A stretch of DNA of 64,000 bases from Rhodovibrio sodomensis. Lineage in GTDB: Bacteria > Pseudomonadota > Alphaproteobacteria > Kiloniellales > Rhodovibrionaceae. Shown here one piece after another: positions 17,405 to 27,100 of this stretch (positions are counted from its first letter, which is position 1; each line of letters starts with the position of its first letter). The notes under the pieces are model-generated. The model was not told where the DNA came from. It worked only from the letters and a program-made list of their open reading frames with translations, and searched no databases. The stretch is taken from NCBI RefSeq assembly GCF_016583645.1, contig NZ_NRRL01000009.1, positions 20,375 to 84,374 of the forward strand. The letters run 5' to 3'. A program made the position numbers and the translations under genes.

Positions 17405-18237
17405 TCCGCGGCTTCCTTCTGCTTGCTCGCTGCATGTAGAGCGGTTGAAACGAACCGGCCCCGGGAGATCACCCGTCCGGCCGCAGTCTCGATCCAGTCA
17501 CGGACCTCGCGCGTCTCCAGACCACGTTCACCACTGACGAATTCCTCGCACTCGCTGGCGTCGACGCCACACTCGGCCAGGAGCTTGCGCCATTGTTCAG
17601 TGATCTCCGGGTCGATCTGAAGCTCCTCGCCGCGAAGCACGACGTCCGTCACGATCTGTAGGAGCGCGCCATGCATCACGGCCGCGTAAAAGACCGCGTC
17701 CGCGTTCAGCCGGCGATCCAGGTCCGGGATGCGCGCGTTGACGAAGATCAGGGCGCCGTTGCACGGGTGCACTTCAGCTCGCAACAGTTCCTCGCCCATG
17801 TTCGGGTCACGCCGGAGGGTGATCAGGTTGCCCGAGTTCCGCTCGCCCTCAGCGTCCGAGCGAATACGGATGCCGTCGGCCGCTGCCAGGATCCGGTAGG
17901 TCGAGTTGTTCATGACGAGGAAACGGAAGCGCACGTCGACGTCGCTCTCGAACTCGCCGAGTCGGATCCATCCGGTGGGCGCCTGGAAGCGATCTGCTGA
18001 TCCAAGCTCTATGCGCTCGAAGCTCGACGTGCGGGCACGGCTCGCCTCAAGGTAAACCAGAGCGTCCTCCCCGAAGGCCGCCATGTCCATCTCGCAGCCA
18101 GCGATCTGGACCTCGGCGCGGCCGTCGCGGCCCACCCGGGTATTCACTTCGATCCGCCGGTTGGGAATCGGCTTGGCCCGGCTCACGCGCAGCGCGCGCT
18201 TGGACGGGAGCTTTCGTTCGAGCGTATCCGAGGGCAT
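17401..18237 (-). CDS. Unrecognised protein B of the GHKL-ATPase operon
   Basis: A 278-residue soluble protein of unknown family. The chosen ATG at 18237 follows the stop of the upstream ATPase gene after one base; an alternative start at 18279 would overlap it by 41 bp. The central part (about 55-190) looks beta-rich: PTGWIRLGEFESDVDVRFRFLVMNNSTYRI, then LLRAEVHPCNGALIFVNARIPDLDRRLNADAVFYAAVMHGAL. A C-terminal helical part follows. No nuclease motif is evident. Its invariant placement between the ATPase and protein C suggests a subunit of one complex. Confidence 0.8.
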   Translation of the reverse strand: MPSDTLERKLPSKRALRVSRAKPIPNRRIEVNTRVGRDGRAEVQIAGCEMDMAAFGEDALVYLEASRARTSSFERIELGSADRFQAPTGWIRLGEFESDVDVRFRFLVMNNSTYRILAAADGIRIRSDAEGERNSGNLITLRRDPNMGEELLRAEVHPCNGALIFVNARIPDLDRRLNADAVFYAAVMHGALLQIVTDVVLRGEELQIDPEITEQWRKLLAECGVDASECEEFVSGERGLETREVRDWIETAAGRVISRGRFVSTALHAASKQKEAAE

Positions 18238-18238
18238 T

Positions 18239-20329
18239 TCAGGCGTCTCCGGACTGCGCGGCCTCGCGGGCCTCGACATCGATCAGGTTGATCTCCAGGT
18301 CGCGGCGCGGATCGTAACCACGTGCTTCCAGGGTGAACTCCGCCCCTGTGAGCTCCAGGCTCAGCAGGTTGGCTGCCTCGACCTCGACCACTGCGCCGCG
18401 GACCGAATAGGACACCGGCCGGCGGGCCTTGGGCGCGAACGAGAAGTCCAGTGGGCTGTGCCGCTTGAAGGCGTTCCCTTTGCGCGTCGCGTAGGCAACC
18501 TTGAGCTCAAGCTTGCCGGCCGAGGTCAGCAGCACGCTCGGATCGCGCAGTCGCAATACGAAGCCATCCTCCAGGACCTTCATGGAGATCGCGCGCACGA
18601 GGGGCGTGCCACCGCCCGCCTCGACCTCCTCTTCCTCGCCGAAGTCGTGATCCGGGTTCTGGTTGGTGCGCGCGTCACGCTTGCCGTCGCGCTTGGCGTC
18701 GATAGCCTTCGGCTGGCTTCGCGAGGAGCGCACGCGGTCCATCTCCGGCGCGGCGAACACCGCGTCGAACACGGAGCGGATCACCCCTGCGCTGTCCTCG
18801 GGCGCGCAGATCGCCTCGATGTCCGGCGCGCAGTGACGCATCGTGCGCAGCCGCCCATCGATGTTCTTGAAGACGCGCTTGTCATCCAGCAGGGAGCGGC
18901 TCCATGCGTCATGGGCCGGCGGCTCCGCGTTGGCGAAGAACGCCGACGCCGCGCCCGGCATCGCCTCAACGATCACGACGCTCTGGCGGATCGGCACGCG
19001 GTATTTGCTCAGCATGCAGCCCTGGCGGAAGAAGGCCGCCCCAGGGGCCTCGTTCTCCTCGACCTGGCGCATCAGGACCTTGATCCAGCCGTTCTGCCAG
19101 CCCGGCAGGTCGCTGCGCTGGTAGTTGAACGGTATCCACGCCCTGAACGGACGCCCCTCCTCCCAGATCTGGCGCATCGCGGCGGCCTCCGCGGCGCCGA
19201 ACGCCGACTCATCCAGCGGGGTCTTTCCCGTGTTCGCCTGGAAGGTCGGGATGTCGCCGGCCTGCTCGGCCAGTGCGAGTGACAGGTATCCGAGCCGGTC
19301 GGACGCCTCGCTGCTGGAGACGATGACCTGCCGGATGTTGCTGGCATCGACGGTCTCGTCCGGGAAGTCGACGATCAGCTTGCCGGCGGCGATCTGGTAG
19401 TAGAAGTTCCGGAGCAGGGCGGTCCGCAGCGCGGCGATCGTGATCCGGTCTTTCACGAAGGGCAGCGCGATCGAAAAGCCGGTCTCGCCCGGCTGCCGGG
19501 ACATCCCGAGGCTCCGGCCGATCTCCCTGGCCTGCGCGCCCTTGAAGGGATGGCAGATCGCAGCGTGGCCGCGGACTTCGATTTCCTCGGCGAAGATCGC
19601 GTACTTCGTGTACTCCGGGGCCTCTGGGTCATCGCTGAGCTTGTGTGACTTGAGGTGCCCCTGGCCCATCAGCGCCACACGGCCGTCCTCAGCACGCTCG
19701 GTCAGGCCGAAGAACAGCCGGCCATAACTGGCGCCGGCCAGCGCCATGCGCCCGCCAATCCCGTGGCTACCGCCCTCCCCGTTCTTCTTCGTGCTGTCGC
19801 CGAACCGGCGCCAGAAGTTCACGAACGCGCTGTGGCGGGTCTGCGAGGTCTCAATCTCGCCCTCGAGGCCGCGCGTATTGAAGTCCTCCAGGACCAGGGT
19901 GCGGACCGGGCCGGCGAGCATCTCTTCGAGCGGGATGTCGGACGCATGCCAGTGAGCCATGCGTCCGGCGACCAAGCGGCGCACCAGCGCAGGATCCAGG
20001 TCGATCAGTTGCACGCGCAGGCGCGCGGGCTGCGCCGGGTCCAGCACCGCGTCCAGCGTGTTCTGGAGAACCTCGCGCATGAGCCCCTCGGCGTCGATCT
20101 CACTGCCAAGGACGTATGCCTCGTCCATGGAGCTCTGGCTGGCCGCCGGGCCGTGCGGCTCCACATGGAAGCGATCGCCGAGGTCGCCGCCGGTCGAGTC
20201 AACCTGACCCACATCAAGCGCGACGTCAGGAATGCTGGGGCCAGCCGCGTCCGCTTCGGTATCGGTCGCCGACGGTTCGGTCGGCTCCTTTAGGCGCAGC
20301 GCTTCGAACAGGTCGCCAAACACATCCAT
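18239..20329 (-). CDS. GHKL-type ATPase, first gene of a candidate defence operon
   Basis: The 696-residue protein has the ATP-binding motifs of the GHKL (gyrase, Hsp90, histidine kinase, MutL) superfamily. The N box is EVLQNTLDA at about 86-94 (Glu, Asn, Asp), the G1-like box is LEDFNTRGLEG at about 147-157, and the glycine-rich lid is EGGSHGIGGRMALAGAS at about 185-201. The rest lacks kinase, topoisomerase or known MutL endonuclease motifs. A low-complexity charged linker near 570-600 (GEEEEVEAGGG) precedes a C-terminal beta-rich domain. GGGAG directly abuts the ATG at 20329, so a GTG at 20323 with normal spacing may be the true start. It heads an operon with two unrecognised genes directly beside the CRISPR locus. 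Confidence 0.85.
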   Translation of the reverse strand: MDVFGDLFEALRLKEPTEPSATDTEADAAGPSIPDVALDVGQVDSTGGDLGDRFHVEPHGPAASQSSMDEAYVLGSEIDAEGLMREVLQNTLDAVLDPAQPARLRVQLIDLDPALVRRLVAGRMAHWHASDIPLEEMLAGPVRTLVLEDFNTRGLEGEIETSQTRHSAFVNFWRRFGDSTKKNGEGGSHGIGGRMALAGASYGRLFFGLTERAEDGRVALMGQGHLKSHKLSDDPEAPEYTKYAIFAEEIEVRGHAAICHPFKGAQAREIGRSLGMSRQPGETGFSIALPFVKDRITIAALRTALLRNFYYQIAAGKLIVDFPDETVDASNIRQVIVSSSEASDRLGYLSLALAEQAGDIPTFQANTGKTPLDESAFGAAEAAAMRQIWEEGRPFRAWIPFNYQRSDLPGWQNGWIKVLMRQVEENEAPGAAFFRQGCMLSKYRVPIRQSVVIVEAMPGAASAFFANAEPPAHDAWSRSLLDDKRVFKNIDGRLRTMRHCAPDIEAICAPEDSAGVIRSVFDAVFAAPEMDRVRSSRSQPKAIDAKRDGKRDARTNQNPDHDFGEEEEVEAGGGTPLVRAISMKVLEDGFVLRLRDPSVLLTSAGKLELKVAYATRKGNAFKRHSPLDFSFAPKARRPVSYSVRGAVVEVEAANLLSLELTGAEFTLEARGYDPRRDLEINLIDVEAREAAQSGDA

Positions 20330-20643
20330 CTCCCGGCGTTTCGGTTGTTCATGAGCCGGAGATGGGTCGCACTCGCGACTTTTGGCACGACGACACAACA
20401 CCGTTACCGAATTTCCTATCACAGAAACAGATCGACACGGTCGCTGATTCATTGGCCCGCATGACCTCTTGCGCGCTTGCTGGCGAAGCCCCCGCTCTCA
20501 GGCGTTTCCGCCCATTACGCACACAGGCCAACCGTAAAACTCGTATCGCCACCGTCTTTCGCTTCTGGTGACCGTTGCGCCCGCCTGCCCTGACCCTATT
20601 TCCCTCATTGTCTGATCCTGATTACGGTCGTCGAGGTCCTGTC
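20330..20643. other. Divergent intergenic region
   Basis: This 314-bp spacer separates the divergent GHKL operon and restriction-modification pair and must contain both promoters. It holds AACCGTA at 20530-20536 and TACGGTC at 20623-20629, matching a motif seen in other intergenic regions. I see no gene in it. Confidence 0.5.
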
Positions 20644-21164
20644 ATGCCGAAATTTGAGCACGCCCGTTCTTCAGGGCAAACGTCTCCAACGAAGCCGACA
20701 ATCAGGATCGAGAACACTCCCTGTCAGCAACTGCTTCAGTCTCTAGAAGACAAAACGATCGATCTTGTTCTGACTGACCCACCCTATGTCATCAGTCGAG
20801 AGACTGGCTTTTCGTCAGTGGTCGACGGGGAGAGCCGGTTCGCGATGTCCATGGACTTCGGCGCCTGGGATCACGAATTCACTGTCGGAGACCTCGACAC
20901 GTCTGTAAAGGCGTTTTATCGAGTGCTTCGCCAGGGTGGTGTTTGCATTATTTGGTTTGACCTTTGGAAGCTGTCAATTCTTCGCGACATCATGGCCAAC
21001 GCCGGCTTTAAGCAAATTCGCTTTATAGAGTGGGTAAAAACGAACCCGGTGCCAATCAATTCATCACGCAACTATCTGACGAACTCCCGAGAAATTGCTG
21101 TATTGGGCGTGAAAGGCTCCAATAGCACCTTTAATGCAACGTATCACAATGGGATTTTCAGGCA

Positions 21165-21172
21165 TCCAATTT
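21165..21172 (+). repeat. Target-site duplication, left copy
   Basis: TCCAATTT adjoins the left inverted repeat; the right copy is at 22322-22329. Confidence 0.93.
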
Positions 21173-21199
21173 CGCATTGTCTACAAAGCGTGTTGGCGC
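21173..21199 (+). repeat. IS1595 left terminal inverted repeat
   Basis: 27 bp matching the right end at 22295-22321 with two mismatches (positions 11 and 15). Confidence 0.92.
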
Positions 21200-21226
21200 G
21201 CTGCTGACCCACGACCGGTAGTGAGG

Positions 21227-22264
21227 TCATAGGGCACGCACGAAGATCGGATTGGCGCCGTCGGACGATTGCGCGTTCGCATCGCGCATCAGCATCCAGG
21301 CGACGTAGCCGTCGAGGTACTTCGTGGCGGGTCCGCGGAACGGCTGCATGAACTCCTTGAACCGGGCATGGAAGGCGTTGACGTTCTGGATGTGATAGAC
21401 GCCATTGGCGCGCACGCGCTGGTTCAGGCTCGTGTTGACCTGCTCGATCGCGCGCCCGGTGCGATTGGCGTAGGTCCGGTACACGCCGGCGGCATCCGTG
21501 CAGAGCATCGCATCGCGTGCCAGACGCGGCGTCAGCGATTGGGCGATCTCCCGCAAACGGGTCGACCGCAGCCGATTGGCGGCCGTCGCGCCGCCGCGGT
21601 CGCGCGTCACAAGGACCGGGATCTGCCAACGGGAAAGGCCGCGCGGCAGCGGGATGCCCTGCCTATCGTAGTCCCGCCACCGCAGGCGCGGCGGCTTGGG
21701 ATGGCGCGACGGCGCCCGCTGGTGGCGGACCCATTCCCGCGAGCCTTTCCGGGACTCCCGGAAGTACGTCTCGTCCGCTTCGACGATGCCCTTCAGTCCC
21801 GATTGGCCGACGTCGCCGAGGGCGGCGAGAAGCCTGGTCCGCCAGCGCCAGACCGTCATCTTGTCGACCCCGAGGGCAGCCGCGAGGGCACGGCAAGGCT
21901 GCGGCTGTCGGGCCATCATGTCCTTCGCGACTGCCGCCATCCCGTCACGGCGATGCACCCGCTCCACCAGCGTGCCGGTCGCGCTGCTGAACGTCTTGCC
22001 GCAATCGCTGCAGCGCCACCGTTGGAGCTGTGTGCGGGTCTTGCCCCACCGCCGGACGGCCGTCGAGCCGCAGTGGCAGCAGTGCTTCTCCAGGCCGCTA
22101 CGTTCCTCCAGCAGCGCCTCGGTCTCACGCCGCTCCAGGCGCGACTGCGCCGTGGCCACGAGCTGTTGAAGCTCGTGAACCGATAGCCGGTCCAGCGCCG
22201 CGCTGATCTCCGAAAGCCTTCCAGACACCGGACCGCTCCCGCCGATTTGGTTTTCCAAGAGCAC
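21227..22264 (-). CDS. IS1595-family (ISXO2-like) transposase
   Basis: The 345-residue transposase has an N-terminal zinc ribbon (CCHCGSTAVRRWGK then RWRCSDCGKTF), a helix-turn-helix (CRALAAALGVDKMTVWRWRTR) and a DDE-type domain with Asp in IVEADETYF and Asp in MLCTDAAGVYR. At the third catalytic place the segment reads YHIQNVNAFHARFKEFMQP, so an Asn seems to replace Glu, a variation known in some IS1595 groups. It is intact and lies inside the methyltransferase gene in the opposite orientation. Confidence 0.93.
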   Translation of the reverse strand: MLLENQIGGSGPVSGRLSEISAALDRLSVHELQQLVATAQSRLERRETEALLEERSGLEKHCCHCGSTAVRRWGKTRTQLQRWRCSDCGKTFSSATGTLVERVHRRDGMAAVAKDMMARQPQPCRALAAALGVDKMTVWRWRTRLLAALGDVGQSGLKGIVEADETYFRESRKGSREWVRHQRAPSRHPKPPRLRWRDYDRQGIPLPRGLSRWQIPVLVTRDRGGATAANRLRSTRLREIAQSLTPRLARDAMLCTDAAGVYRTYANRTGRAIEQVNTSLNQRVRANGVYHIQNVNAFHARFKEFMQPFRGPATKYLDGYVAWMLMRDANAQSSDGANPIFVRAL

Positions 22265-22294
22265 TCTGGATAGCAGATCTAGGGATCAACGCAA

Positions 22295-22321
22295 GCGCCA
22301 ACACGCGTTGCAGACAATGCG
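22295..22321 (-). repeat. IS1595 right terminal inverted repeat
   Basis: Inverted partner of 21173-21199, followed directly by the second TCCAATTT at 22322-22329. Confidence 0.92.
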
Positions 22322-22329
22322 TCCAATTT
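22322..22329 (+). repeat. Target-site duplication, right copy
   Basis: TCCAATTT, identical to 21165-21172. Confidence 0.93.
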
Positions 22330-22621
22330 ACCATGGGAAAGATCGAGCTCACACAACCCAAAAGCCGACCCAATTATTTGCAGAATTGGTAGCCATTCAC
22401 ACGAACCCGGGAGACACTGTCCTAGATCCTTACCTGGGCTCCGGCACAACTGCAGTGGCCGCAGCAGCAGCCCGTCGCAACTTTATCGGTTGTGACCTTG
22501 ACCCATTGTTTACCGATTTCGCGCAGGCGCGGGTGTCCGGCGACACCCAGCGTGTCGCCCAACTGAAGGCCGATATCAAGAAGCGCCGCACTCTTGAGAT
22601 GGCGACACAACGGCCTGCGGC

Positions 22622-23239
22622 ATGAATTGGCAAAACATAGATATAGAGAAGTTCACGAAGGGAACGGCCCCGCGGCGCTTTCTTGAGATCGCCGACGTAT
22701 GCTGGAGCACTGGCTACTCTCGGTGTGTTTCCGTAGACGAGCTTGATCCCGATATGCAATTTGGTAATGGCGCAGATTGGGCTAGGACCGACGGTAGCTT
22801 AGGTAGGTACTTCAATATCCATCGGGAAAAGAAGCGCGGACGCATCTCTCATATTCAATTGGTTGGTTTTCGGAAAAGCGCAGTTTCAGGATCAATTCCA
22901 AAGGAAGTGTACGAGGCCTATCGAAAGGAAGTCTGCCGTATTTTGGCTACACACTCTAGAAAATGTGAGATTGATCACAAAGATGGCAGGAAAGATGTCG
23001 ACGTCGGCGCAGAGAAGGAGGCCTTTCAACCTCTCAGTAAGCCAGCCAATGACGCGAAGCGCCAGCACTGTAAGGTCTGCAAGCAAACCGGACAACGTTT
23101 TGATGCGACCCAACTCGGTTATTCTGTAAGTCAATGGATCGGTCCGAAAGAATATAAGGGTTCGTGTGTTGGATGTTTCTGGTATGACCCAAAAGAGTTC
23201 AATAATCAAGTCTCATCGAATTTCGTCAAGCAACGATGA
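22622..23239 (+). CDS. HNH (beta-beta-alpha-metal) type II restriction endonuclease
   Basis: This 205-residue protein follows the methyltransferase with an ATGA overlap, the usual arrangement of a type II system. The catalytic core is CEIDHKDGRKDVD, a beta-beta-alpha-metal motif with the DH pair, followed by AFQPLSKPANDAKRQHCKVCKQTG and GSCVGCFWYDP, two CxxC knuckles that would bind structural zinc. The arrangement recalls the MboII-like HNH restriction enzymes, a family guess I cannot confirm. The frame is intact, but the IS upstream cuts its likely operon promoter. Composition is AT-richer than the window. Confidence 0.82.
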   Translation: MNWQNIDIEKFTKGTAPRRFLEIADVCWSTGYSRCVSVDELDPDMQFGNGADWARTDGSLGRYFNIHREKKRGRISHIQLVGFRKSAVSGSIPKEVYEAYRKEVCRILATHSRKCEIDHKDGRKDVDVGAEKEAFQPLSKPANDAKRQHCKVCKQTGQRFDATQLGYSVSQWIGPKEYKGSCVGCFWYDPKEFNNQVSSNFVKQR

Positions 23240-23640
23240 ACATCAGTCGGATGCGTCGGCTCAAATACTTCCAGTTCTAGGCTGATCTCAGCAGAGCAAG
23301 TCGTTTCGAAACAGGCCCTCGATATCGACCGAGATTCCCGGGCAGCACGATCCGGGATTACGAGCATTGCTCGCTTTGGTCGTCCCGCTGCAGGCACCGG
23401 GGAATTGGGGCATTCTTCAAAATGTGATTGTCGGAGCGCCGGAAAGTGGTCTGTAGCGGCGCTTATCGGAGGCCGATCCGCACGCTAGTGCGGATAGCCA
23501 CCGAGAGTCGTCCGGCCTCAACACATGATATCGACCGTATACGCGCGGCAATAACCGTTTTTTCACCCCAAATCCCAGATAGTGGGCCCCGCACCGCGCC
23601 CACCATCACCCACAGACCAATCCGGACGACAAGGACCGCC
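23240..23640. other. Intergenic region upstream of the LdtR-like gene
   Basis: Four hundred bases without a credible gene. GACCGTA occurs at 23533-23539 and TAACCGT at about 23550-23556. The composition returns to high GC part-way through, marking the edge of the AT-richer restriction-modification insert. Confidence 0.5.
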
Positions 23641-24105
23641 ATGAGCACCGCCTACATCGAGACCATCCAGCGCATCGAGCGCCTCCACCGCCAGTTCCTC
23701 GAGACCATCAAGGACGAGCTGGACCGCCTGGGCATCCGTGACCTCAACGCGGTCCAGGCCATGATCCTGTTCAACCTGGGCGGCGAGCAGATGACCGTCG
23801 GCGACCTGACCCACCGGGGCTGCTACCAGGGCTCGAACGTCTCCTACAACGTCAAGAAGCTCGTCGAGCTCGGCTACCTGACCCAGCAGCGCGCCGACCA
23901 CGATCGCCGCGCCACCTACCTGGCCTGCACCACCAAGGGCCACGAGATCCGCGGACACATCCAGCAGCTGATGGACGCCAACGCCGCGGAGGCCGCCTCC
24001 CTGAGCGTCGATGTCGAGGCAGCCGCCGACAGCCTGGGCGGGATCGAGCGTGCGCTTGCGACCGCGCGCATGAACCAGCACGCCGCGAGCCGCCGGGTCG
24101 CGTGA
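23641..24105 (+). CDS. ldtR: LdtR-like MarR-family transcriptional regulator
   Basis: A 154-residue winged-helix regulator. The stretch YIETIQRIERLHRQFLETIKDEL, RDLNAVQAMILFNLG, the recognition region TVGDLTHRGCYQGSNVSYNVKKLVELGYL and the wing QQRADHDRRATYLA follow the alphaproteobacterial LdtR family, which in other species controls an L,D-transpeptidase gene and osmotic-stress tolerance. No L,D-transpeptidase is next to it here, so its targets are presumably elsewhere. The ATG at 23641 matches the family start; the longer open frame upstream is intergenic. Confidence 0.87.
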   Translation: MSTAYIETIQRIERLHRQFLETIKDELDRLGIRDLNAVQAMILFNLGGEQMTVGDLTHRGCYQGSNVSYNVKKLVELGYLTQQRADHDRRATYLACTTKGHEIRGHIQQLMDANAAEAASLSVDVEAAADSLGGIERALATARMNQHAASRRVA

Positions 24106-24132
24106 CCCTTCGCGCGGTCGCCGGCTAAAGAC

Positions 24133-24166
24133 GGGTGGCCCTCAGCGGCCGCCCCTTTCCTTTTCC
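24133..24166. terminator. Terminator between ldtR-like gene and addA
   Basis: Stem GGGTGGCC / GGCCGCCC with a 6-nt loop, followed on the plus strand by the pyrimidine tract CTTTCCTTTTCC. It lies between convergent genes and serves the LdtR-like gene. Confidence 0.7.
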
Positions 24167-24188
24167 TGCCACGCGCGCCCGTACCCGC

Positions 24189-27100
24189 TCAGGCGGGCGT
24201 CACCCGCTCCACGGTCCCGTCCGTGACATAGACCAGCAGTCCGGTCTCGCAGCCCAGCGCCTTCAGATAGTCGCGCATCTGCTCGCGATACCGCGTCCGC
24301 TGGCCCGGATCCGCTGCCACGTCCGACTTCCAGTCGATCACCGCCTCGATCGCCCCGCTCGGGTCGACCGATACGGCGTCCGCAAGGCCGCTCACGATCT
24401 CCTCGCCGGCATCCGAAACCGTGCTCGCCTGAACCGTCGTCTCCGGGATCAGCTGGGATCGCCGTGACGCGACCTCCCCCAGCGCCAGCGCGCGCGCTAC
24501 CACCTCGGCCATCTCCCGGCCGCAGGGCCCGTCCGCCGGGTCCGGCGCCGGATCCACGCCCAGCTCCTGCAGCAGCACGCCGGCCCTGCACTCCACGTCC
24601 GCCTCGTCCAGCTCGCCGGTCAGCACCTCCTCCAGCAGCTTGTGAATGACCAGCCCGCGGGTCGGCGAGCCCGCGACGCCCGCACCGGCCACCGTCGGCC
24701 CATCGATCTCGGCGAAGACCTGCGGCGCGTCAGCCACGCTCGAACCCGCCGCGTCGCCTTGCTCCGCCTCGTGCCGGCTCGGCGTGCGCCGGCGGATCAC
24801 CGGATGCGCGCACGCCACCCGCCCGGCCTCGGCCGCGAAGGTCGCTGCGTCCTGCTCATTTCGCTCCGCAGTCTCCCGCGACCCGACCTCGGACGGCCAC
24901 TGCTGGGGATCGAGCGCGTCCAGCTCTGGCAGCCCCAGGTCGACCAGGTTGATCCAGGCGCCGTCGGCCACCGGCGCCTCCAACCGCGGCAGCACCAGAA
25001 GCTGCTTCGCCCGGGTGCAGGTCACATACCAGAGCCGGGCGCGCTCGGCCGCGACCGCCGCCTCGTTCTCCGCCTTCGCCGCCTCATGCGCCTCCGTCCG
25101 CGGCCCCGTCTTGGTCAGGTGCAGATGCAGGGTGTTATCGCTGCGGCGCAGCTGCGGACCGTTCTGGCCCATCGGCTCGCCCATCGCGTTCACCGGGATC
25201 ACCACCGGCCACTCCAGGCCCTTGGCCGAGTGCATCGTGATCACCTGCACCGCCTGCTCCTGGGCGTCCGGGCGGCCCTCGGCCTGGCTTGTGCTCGCCT
25301 CCCACTTCTTGCGCATGTCGCTCGCGAACGCCTTCAGCCCGCGCACCGCGTAAGGGCGCGCCAGCTCCAGGAACAGGTCGACGTTCGACAGCGCGCGCTC
25401 GGCTGACCGCGGATGGCGCTGCTCCAGGATCGGCCGCACCCGCAGCTCCTCGACCGCCTCGGCCAGCAGCTCGAACGGGGTCACGTAGGCCGCCCGCTTC
25501 CGCAAGCCGCGCAAGACATGCAAGACGTGCTTGACGGTCTCGTTGGGCAGCACGTCGGGGTCCGCGTTGAGGTTCAGCACCGGGATCCGGTCCGGGCGGT
25601 CGGGATCGCGCGGCAGCGCCGCGACGCAGTCCAGCAGCTGCTCCTCTGTCGCCCCCACCAGCGGACCACGCAGCAGCGCGCCCAGCGCCAGCGTGTCCCG
25701 CGTGTCCGCGAGCGTGCGGGTGACCGCGATCAGGTCCAGAATCTCCTGCCGCCGGAAGGCCCCTTTGCCGGCCTGCGTCGCGATCGGCAGGCCCGCGTTC
25801 TCGAGCGCGCTCTCGTAAATCCACAGCGACGTGCCCGCCGGCGCGATCAGGGCAATGTCGCCCGGCCGGCAAGGCCGCTCGCCCCCGGTCGCGTCCTCAT
25901 CCAGGACCGTGTAGCTGTCGACCAGCCTGCGGCAGAGATCGGCGATCGACGCCGCCTCGGCCCGGCGCATGTCGTCGACGCTTGACCCCTTGTCGGGATT
26001 GCTCGCCTCGACCGGCACGTCGAGCGCCCGCACCCGCGCCTCGTTGCTGCCGTCAGCCTTGGTCCAGGAGAGCGCCTCGAAACCCGGCTGGTCCTCGGCG
26101 GACAGCGCCGCGTCGAACGTCCCGTTGACCCACTCGATCAGGCCCTGCTGCGAGCGGAAGTTGGCCTGGATCGAGACCTGATCGCCGGCGCTCGCATGGA
26201 GTGCCGACCGCGCCTGCATGTAGCAGCCGACGTCGGCGCCGCGAAAACGGTAGATCGCCTGCTTTGGATCGCCGACCAGGAACAACCGACCGGGCTCCGG
26301 CTGGCGGTCGGTCCAGGGCCTGTCCGCCGGCTGCCGCGGTTCCGCCTCGCAGAGCCGCCACAGGATCTCCGCCTGGACGGGATCCGTGTCCTGGAACTCG
26401 TCGACGAGAACGACCCGGTAGCGTCGCGCAAGGGCGTCGCGGACCTCCGGGTGATCGCGCAGCAGAGCACGCGCGCCGAACAGGAGGTCGTCGAAGTCCA
26501 TCAGCGCGGCGTCGCTCTTGTACGCCTCATAGCGCTCGACCAGCGTCTGCATCGCCTGCATGAAACGGTGGTTGAGCACCCGGGCCGCCTTCTCGGCGAA
26601 CGCCTCCAGGGCCCCGCTGACACGATCGTAGGCGGCTTGGGCCTCATCGTTCAGCCGTTCCGCCTCGGCCTTCGAGGCACCGCGGCCCGAAGCCGCCTTC
26701 ACGTAGACGCCCTTCTTGTCCCACTTCTTGAGCGCGACCTTGCCCTGAAGCATCCGCGAGATCCGCATCGGCTCCGCACACGCGAGCAGCCCGGCCGCGT
26801 CGGGACCCGACTGCAGCGCGGCGATCAGGCTGTCGCGGAGTGCGCCGAACTCCTCGGCGATCTGATCGACACTGGGCTCGCTGGCGCGGCCGGCCAGCTC
26901 GACGAACTCATCGACGGCCGCCTCGAGATCGGCAAGGTCCGCGCGAGTCAACTCAGCCGCCGGCGCGCCGGCCGTGCGGTTTCCACGCAACTGGTCGGCC
27001 GCCTCGTCGATCTTGCGAAGAGCATGATCCGGGTCGGCAAGCAGCATCTGGGCCAGCAAGTCGTCGCCAGCACTCTCCCCATCTTCCGCCGCGGCGCCGG

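Larger units (their letters stand above)
21173..22321 (-). mobile_element. IS1595-family insertion sequence in methyltransferase gene
   Basis: A 1149-bp element with 27-bp terminal inverted repeats (25 of 27 identical, outer bases CGCATTGTCT) and one transposase gene on the minus strand. It is flanked by the 8-bp target duplication TCCAATTT at 21165-21172 and 22322-22329, the length expected for IS1595. The ends and duplication are intact, so the insertion is recent. Confidence 0.95.
20644..22625 (+). pseudogene. DNA methyltransferase (N4-C/N6-A, beta class) interrupted by an IS
   Basis: The gene is split at 21172. The first part has the catalytic motif IV in DLVLTDPPYVISRETG; the second has HTTQKPTQLF and the SAM-binding motif I in DTVLDPYLGSGTTAVAAA. 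Motif IV before motif I is the beta class of amino-methyltransferases. Removing the IS and one copy of the 8-bp duplication restores one continuous 274-codon frame, with the junction reading FRHPIYHGKDRAHTTQKP. The start ATG at 20644 has GAGG about 7 bases upstream. The interrupted gene should give only an N-terminal fragment without the SAM motif. Base composition is AT-richer than the neighbours, suggesting transfer. Confidence 0.93.
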
